Source: Dromiciops gliroides
Lineage: Eukaryota > Chordata > Mammalia > Microbiotheria > Microbiotheriidae
Direction: 5' to 3'
Length of the DNA stretch: 64,000 nt
NCBI RefSeq assembly: GCF_019393635.1
Contig: NC_057863.1
Coordinates: 1,366,501 to 1,430,500, forward strand
Made by a program: the position numbers and the translations under genes. Of the stretch, positions 61,801 through 64,000 are shown in pieces. The stretch's first letter is position 1, and each line of letters begins with the position of its first letter. The notes under the pieces were generated by a model that saw only the letters and a program-made list of their open reading frames with translations, was not told where the DNA came from and made no database searches.

Positions 61801-61874
61801 AGACATTCGGAGAGTTCGTCAGAAATGCAGACTCCCGGATGTCCTGTTACATCAGTGCTAGGAATGAAATGTAA
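49812..61874 (+). CDS. SPATA22: SPATA22 meiotic recombination factor, complete (8 coding exons)
   Basis: SPATA22 works with MEIOB on RPA-coated single-stranded DNA during meiotic recombination and is needed for fertility in mouse. Coding exons are 49812-49854, 52222-52326, 54889-54949, 55054-55149, 57939-58242, 58876-59005, 60208-60305 and 61683-61874. These total 1029 bp, or 342 codons plus stop, slightly shorter than human (363). All phases agree and all introns are GT-AG. Conserved blocks are the N-terminal AGCLPVPLFNQK and QDFPPLPT, and the C-terminal region (SSLRILPAVIESMKHW, LLFEVLAVLDSAVTPG, RDGKNT, VFYEIDRELPRLIRGRVHRC, SVRPASASEQKTF) that binds MEIOB through an OB-like fold. The middle, residues of about 102-203, is poorly conserved and serine/glutamine-rich, as in the family. 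Exon 1 lies in a CpG island. Confidence 0.95.
49934..50050 (+). repeat. Three imperfect repeats of about 40 bp with NRF1-like sites
   Basis: Units begin CTTCTGCGC at 49934 and 49975 and CCTCTGCGC at 50013. Each continues as TGCG-rich sequence and then a CCTCT/CTGG segment. The spacing of 41 and 38 bp suggests an old tandem triplication inside the CpG island. Confidence 0.6.
50313..50320. promoter_or_regulatory. CRE palindrome TGACGTCA
   Basis: A perfect 8-bp cAMP response element about 460 bp past the SPATA22 exon 1 donor, still in CpG-rich sequence. CREM/CREB-family factors use such sites in male germ cells; function here is inferred only. Confidence 0.45.
50600..51175 (-). repeat. LTR-like repeat, copy A
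   Basis: In reverse it contains CAATAAAAGTTGGGAAACTG, GAGTCACTGAGTCTTGTAAT and an end near GATCAATTTGATCA. It shares long blocks with copy B (GACTCAGTGACTCA, ACCACAGGGAG, GCCAACCCCC, TTTGGCCTTTTCTGTGCATG-like text). The polyadenylation-signal-plus-tail layout suggests an LTR. Ends are approximate; broken and old. Confidence 0.5.
51195..52025 (+). repeat. L2 LINE
   Basis: AAACCCTGGAGTTATCCTTG, CAGACCCTCATTACTTCACA, CCTGTCACCTCCAGGATCAA, and the tail CCATTAGCCTGAGAGGGC follow L2. Confidence 0.8.
52222..52326 (+). CDS. SPATA22: SPATA22 exon 2
   Basis: The exon encodes GCLPVPLFNQKRARQPFMSS then PEATSDNQDFPPLPT. The first and last blocks match human closely. The human stretch between them is a few residues longer. 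The acceptor is CCCTGCAG and the donor GTAAGG. Confidence 0.95.
52910..53058 (-). repeat. WSINE-type SINE
   Basis: Reverse copy from the T-run to CTAGCTGCCCCC. Confidence 0.9.
53120..53570 (-). repeat. LTR-like repeat, copy B
   Basis: Homologous to copy A in the same orientation; the reverse strand contains GCAATAAAGCTTGAGAAAAT and ends near TTTGATCACA. It lies 0.8 kb right of SPATA22 exon 2, while copy A lies left of it. Old and broken. Confidence 0.5.
53576..53712 (-). repeat. L1/HAL1 ORF1 scrap
   Basis: TGAAAGTCAAATTTTCTATT, then TTCATTGAAGTCCCATTTTT and CTGAAAGATTATAGGC match the ORF1 C-terminus of the HAL1 copies with more decay. Confidence 0.75.
54040..54218 (-). repeat. WSINE-type SINE
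   Basis: Reverse copy with a TTTG-rich tail and an 18-bp duplication TATTTGATTATTTTTAAT (54022-54039 and 54219-54236). Confidence 0.93.
54552..54708 (-). repeat. WSINE-type SINE
   Basis: Reverse copy with a 15-bp duplication CATGCTTTCCTTTTC / CATACTTTCCTTTTC (54537-54551 and 54709-54723), one mismatch. Confidence 0.92.
54889..54949 (+). CDS. SPATA22: SPATA22 exon 3
   Basis: A 61-bp exon encoding DFVWEMPKPEVPLLKKTMNS, aligned with human DWAWEAVNPELAPVMKTVDT. It was found by phase and the conserved D-x-x-W-E motif. The acceptor is GTCCTTAG and the donor GTAACT. Confidence 0.88.
55054..55149 (+). CDS. SPATA22: SPATA22 exon 4
   Basis: The exon encodes GQQSPTVPHLKQESQFKPDP then LDVSRSHNWSSWS, ending in the W-S that precedes YRD/YRE in the family. 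The acceptor TTTGAAAG is poor in pyrimidines but phase fits on both sides. The donor is GTGAGT. Confidence 0.85.
56255..56520 (-). repeat. Composite SINE (head and 'ATCTGGGGCC' tail)
   Basis: In reverse, a tRNA-like head (56395-56520) continues without an A-tail into GGGCTATCTCCAGTCATCCT, CCCCAGATGGTTCTGGAGGA and GTGACCTTGCCCAGCC. Confidence 0.7.
57446..57742 (+). repeat. Composite SINE, full length
   Basis: Head GGGCAGGTATATAGTACAGT through TGACCCTGGAAAGTC, then tail GGCCATCTCCAGTTGTCCTG to GGTCCTCTTGGAGAATGAAG and GACAAACA. The best-preserved copy of this composite family in the window. Confidence 0.75.
57939..58242 (+). CDS. SPATA22: SPATA22 exon 5 (variable middle)
   Basis: The largest exon, 304 bp. 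It begins YREDSSKAWDRNEFTPQTK, aligned with human YRDGNKNTSLKTWNKNDFKP, and continues as a low-conservation, Ser/Gln-rich region. It ends KAIK before GTAAAT, phase 0. The acceptor is TGTTCCAG. Confidence 0.9.
58243..58875 (+). other. SPATA22 intron 5
   Basis: Short intron; a MIR-like remnant near 58370-58440 (TTTTGCAAACTGCTCTGAGA), otherwise unassigned. Confidence 0.55.
58876..59005 (+). CDS. SPATA22: SPATA22 exon 6
   Basis: The exon encodes EAPVCPLMLKGDNSSLRILP then AVIESMKHWKERMPHCPLLF and EVL. SSLRI-x-x-AVIESMK-x-W matches human. A purine-rich tract begins about 30 bases past the donor GTGGGT. Confidence 0.95.
59035..59230. repeat. Purine-rich (GGAAGG)n tract
   Basis: About 195 bp almost only A and G on the SPATA22 sense strand, starting some 30 bases after the exon 6 donor. 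Confidence 0.9.
59791..59933 (-). repeat. WSINE-type SINE
   Basis: Reverse copy with the 15-bp duplication CACCTGAAGGTCTTT (59776-59790 and 59934-59948). Confidence 0.93.
60208..60305 (+). CDS. SPATA22: SPATA22 exon 7
   Basis: The exon encodes AVLDSAVTPGAHGAKTFLLR then DGKNTVPSVFYEI, nearly the same as human. The acceptor is CGGGGCAG and the donor GTGAGT. Confidence 0.96.
60306..61682 (+). other. SPATA22 intron 7
   Basis: A 1.4-kb intron with a MIR-like fragment near 61440-61600 (GAGTCAGGAAGG, CTCATCTATAAATTGAGG); no exon recognised. Confidence 0.55.
61683..61874 (+). CDS. SPATA22: SPATA22 exon 8 (stop codon)
   Basis: The exon encodes DRELPRLIRGRVHRCVGSYD then QKRGLFRCVSVRPASASEQK and on to YISARNEM and a TAA stop at 61872-61874. 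The acceptor is CATCCACAG. The end is close to the human NVMNET end. Confidence 0.95.
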   Translation, partial: DRELPRLIRGRVHRCVGSYDQKRGLFRCVSVRPASASEQKTFGEFVRNADSRMSCYISARNEM

Positions 61875-62100
61875 GCCAGCAGCTACTTGTCACTCCAGGC
61901 TCAGGTCTTGCAAGCTTAGGCCTCGAACGTCTTCAGGCATTTCAGATTCCGGAATGCTGTTATTAAGCACTTCTAAATTATTTCAATGTTGGATTTTTAA
62001 GGGTTTTTGTCACTTTTTACAGAGCTAGGTTTGGACCAGGTTAGACTGTTTATAGTTGTATTATCTTTGGTAAATAAAGTGAGTTTAATTCCAGCATTTC
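61875..62100 (+). other. SPATA22: SPATA22 3' UTR
   Basis: A short UTR with AATAAA at 62073-62078, followed by a GT/T-rich stretch. The next sequence is a SINE at about 62206, so the transcript probably ends before it. Confidence 0.7.
62073..62078 (+). terminator. SPATA22: SPATA22 poly(A) signal
   Basis: AATAAA about 200 bases after the stop codon, with GTGAGTTTAATT downstream. Confidence 0.75.
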
Positions 62101-62205
62101 CCTCATGTCCTTGGTGTGTTCAGGGGAACAGGAATTAGGCATCCACACCTCATCCCATGTATTTCTTGTGCATATCCTCCCATTCATTCTGTTAAGAGTT
62201 AACCC

Positions 62206-62368
62206 CAGGGGGCAGCTAGGTGGCGCAGTGGATAGAGCACCAACCCTGGAGTCAGGAGGACCTGAGTTCAAATCCGACCTCAGACACTTAACACTTACTA
62301 GCTGTGTGACCCTGGGCAAGTCACCCCAATTGCCTCACAAAAAAAAAAAAAAGAAAGAAAGAAAGAAA
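62206..62368 (+). repeat. WSINE-type SINE
   Basis: Forward copy about 130 bp past the SPATA22 poly(A) signal, with an A/AAAG tail and a decayed duplication AAGAGTTAACC / AAGAGTTGACC. Confidence 0.9.
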
Positions 62369-63382
62369 AAAGAGTTGACCTGATGCTTTGAGACCTTTGT
62401 TCAGTCCCACATCTCTTGTTGGAACCAGTGATGGTCCAAGAGAAGGGGCTGGCCTGGAGGCCCAAGGAGGGCAGCCCTGCTTGGAGAATGGGAAAGAGCC
62501 TGGGCCCTGGGATCAGGAAGCCTTGCTGGGATGGGCACATAATGGAGAGCAAGGTGTTTAAGCCACCTGAACTGCCTTTACCATCTGTGTTCTGTCTCTC
62601 AGCTCCCAGGATGGTGGTGAGAAGAAGCCTTGGTGAGCTCCCTCCACTATACATCGATGTTCATTAGTCTTTCCAGGTTTTTCTGGGATCATCCTGTTTG
62701 TCATTTCCTTAGCATATGACCATTCCACCACAATCATATAGCACAGCCTTTTCCATCATTCCTCAATTGATGGACATTCCCTTAATTCCCAATTCTTAGC
62801 CTCCACAAAGAGTTGCTATAAATATTTTTTGTACAATTTTCCCCCTTTTCTCTTTTTCATGATTACTATTGTTAACTGTTTCCCTTCCATCCTATTCCCT
62901 TCCCCATGATATTTACTCTATTATCCATCTTCTTTCATCCTATCCCTCTTCAAAAGGGATTTGCTCCTGTCTGTCCCCTCCCCGACTCTGCCCTTCCTTC
63001 TTTTGCCCCTCTCTCTTTTTCCCCTTCCCCTCCTATTTTCCTGCAGGGTTAGAGAGATTACTCCACCCAATTGAGTGTGTACATTATTCCCTCCTTGAGC
63101 CAATTCTAATGAGATTGAGGTCTTTGAGCCAATTCTGATGAGTGTTAGGCTCATTTACTACCCAGATTAAATAGATTACTCCACCCAGTTGGGTGTGTGT
63201 GTTAGTCCCTCCTTGAGGCAGCTCTGATGAGTGTAAAATTCATTTACTGCCCTGCTCCTCTCTCATCTTTTCCCCCACTCCATAAGCCTTTTCCTGTTTC
63301 ATGTAGGATTTCACCTCTGTCCTTCCCCCTCCCCCAGTGCATTCCCCTCACTCCTCAATTTAACCCTAAGGATGTCATCATA

Positions 63383-63512
63383 GGGCAACTAGGTGACATA
63401 GTGGACAAAGCACCACCCCTGGACCCAGGAGGATCAGAGCCAAAACCTAGCCTCAGACACAAGACAGTCACCCACTGTACGACCCCAGGTATGTCCCCCA
63501 ACTCCAATTTTA
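63383..63512 (+). repeat. SINE-like module in second HAL1
   Basis: GGGCAACTAGGTGACATAGT, CACCACCCCTGGACCCAGGA and GTACGACCCCAGGTATG match the module in the first copy at 7065-7200, in the same position next to the ORF1 stop. Confidence 0.75.
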
Positions 63513-64000
63513 TAGTTCTCTAGGGTCTTGTATTTGAAAGTCAAATTTGCCATTCAGTTCAGGTCTTTTCATCACAAATATCTGAAAGTCTTCTTTTTCA
63601 TTAAAGTCCCATTTTTTCCGCTGAAAGATTATGCTGAGTTTTGCTGGGTAGGTGATTCTTGGTTGTAATCCCATTTCCTTTGCCCTCTGGAATATCATAT
63701 TCCATGCCCTCTGGTCCTTTAATGTAGAAGCTGCTAGATCTTGTGCTATCCTGACTGGGGCTCCACAGTACTTGAATTCTTTCTTTTTGGCAGCTTGCAA
63801 TATTTTCTCCTTGACCTGAGAGCTCTGGAATTTGGCTATAATATTCCTAGGAGTTTTCTTTTTGGGATCTCTTTCTGGAGGTGATCGGTGGATTCTTTCA
63901 ATTTCTATTTTAGCTTCTTCTTCTAGAATTTCAGGGCAATTTCCCCTGAGAATATCTTGGAAGATGATGTCTAAGCTCTTTCCTTGATCATGGTTTTCAG
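63510..64000 (-). CDS. HAL1 ORF1, C-terminal part, open
   Basis: The reverse frame is open from the window edge (ENHDQGKSLDIIFQDILRGN) through PRNIIAKFQSSQVKEKIL and GLQPRITYPAKLSI to the stop. It encodes the RRM and CTD of an L1-type ORF1 RNA-binding protein. The N-terminal coiled coil lies beyond the window, so whether the whole frame is intact cannot be said. Confidence 0.8.
   Translation of the reverse strand, partial: ENHDQGKSLDIIFQDILRGNCPEILEEEAKIEIERIHRSPPERDPKKKTPRNIIAKFQSSQVKEKILQAAKKKEFKYCGAPVRIAQDLAASTLKDQRAWNMIFQRAKEMGLQPRITYPAKLSIIFQRKKWDFNEKEDFQIFVMKRPELNGKFDFQIQDPREL

Larger units (their letters stand above)
62646..64000 (-). mobile_element. HAL1, second copy (cut by window end)
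   Basis: The same arrangement as 5964-8808 read from its 3' side: L1-type tail (62646-62840), purine-rich region with the 118-bp duplication (about 62850-63260), antisense SINE module (63383-63512), then ORF1 from 63510 to the window end. It is 3'-truncated: the element joins unrelated sequence at about 62646 without an A-tail. By eye, about seven differences from the first copy over roughly 500 bp of ORF1. The visible ORF1 is open to the window edge. Confidence 0.88.

Overview
The window is a stretch of mammalian nuclear DNA, almost certainly from a marsupial. Host exons use GT-AG splicing. The interspersed repeats are dominated by the tRNA-derived SINE of the marsupial WSINE1/SINE1_MD type (about 20 copies), marsupial L1 and HAL1 elements, old L2/L3/MIR copies and a few solo LTRs. 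I cannot name the species from sequence alone.

Three protein-coding genes are present, in the order TRPV3 (+), ASPA (-), SPATA22 (+). This is the same neighbourhood, read in the opposite direction, as human chromosome 17p13. TRPV3 (489-20929) enters from the left, and only its last eight coding exons are here: transmembrane helix S2 to the C-terminal ETSV. These 323 codons align without gaps to human residues of about 468-790. ASPA (24867-44258, minus strand) is complete: six coding exons of 236, 196, 94, 108, 110 and 198 bp give 313 codons, the same exon sizes as the human gene, with all zinc and substrate residues kept. SPATA22 (49812-61874) is complete in eight coding exons, 342 codons, and starts in a CpG island. 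TRPV3 and ASPA converge with about 1.5 kb between their poly(A) signals. ASPA and SPATA22 diverge from start codons 5.6 kb apart. The three genes have no shared pathway: a warm-sensing cation channel of skin, an N-acetylaspartate hydrolase of oligodendrocytes, and a meiotic recombination factor.

Repeats by region. TRPV3 introns hold a CCT tract, a GGGGCA/GGGGCT repeat just before an exon, an L3/CR1 relic, a full-length 2.8-kb HAL1 with a 13-bp target duplication, several SINEs, and a solo LTR ending 34 bp before the last exon. ASPA introns hold L1 pieces, L2 copies, a second LTR of the same family close to exon 2, a 47-bp minisatellite, and a CA/GT repeat starting next to the exon-1 donor; its 3' UTR carries a GT repeat and a minisatellite. 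SPATA22 introns hold L2, SINEs and two copies of an LTR-like repeat. The right edge (62646-64000) is a second HAL1 cut by the window end.

I do not see a new gene system. The points most worth a second look are the HAL1 lineage, which carries an antisense SINE directly after ORF1 in both copies; the LTR that may supply the branch point of the last TRPV3 intron; the G-rich repeat beside a TRPV3 exon; and the candidate promoters of ASPA and SPATA22.
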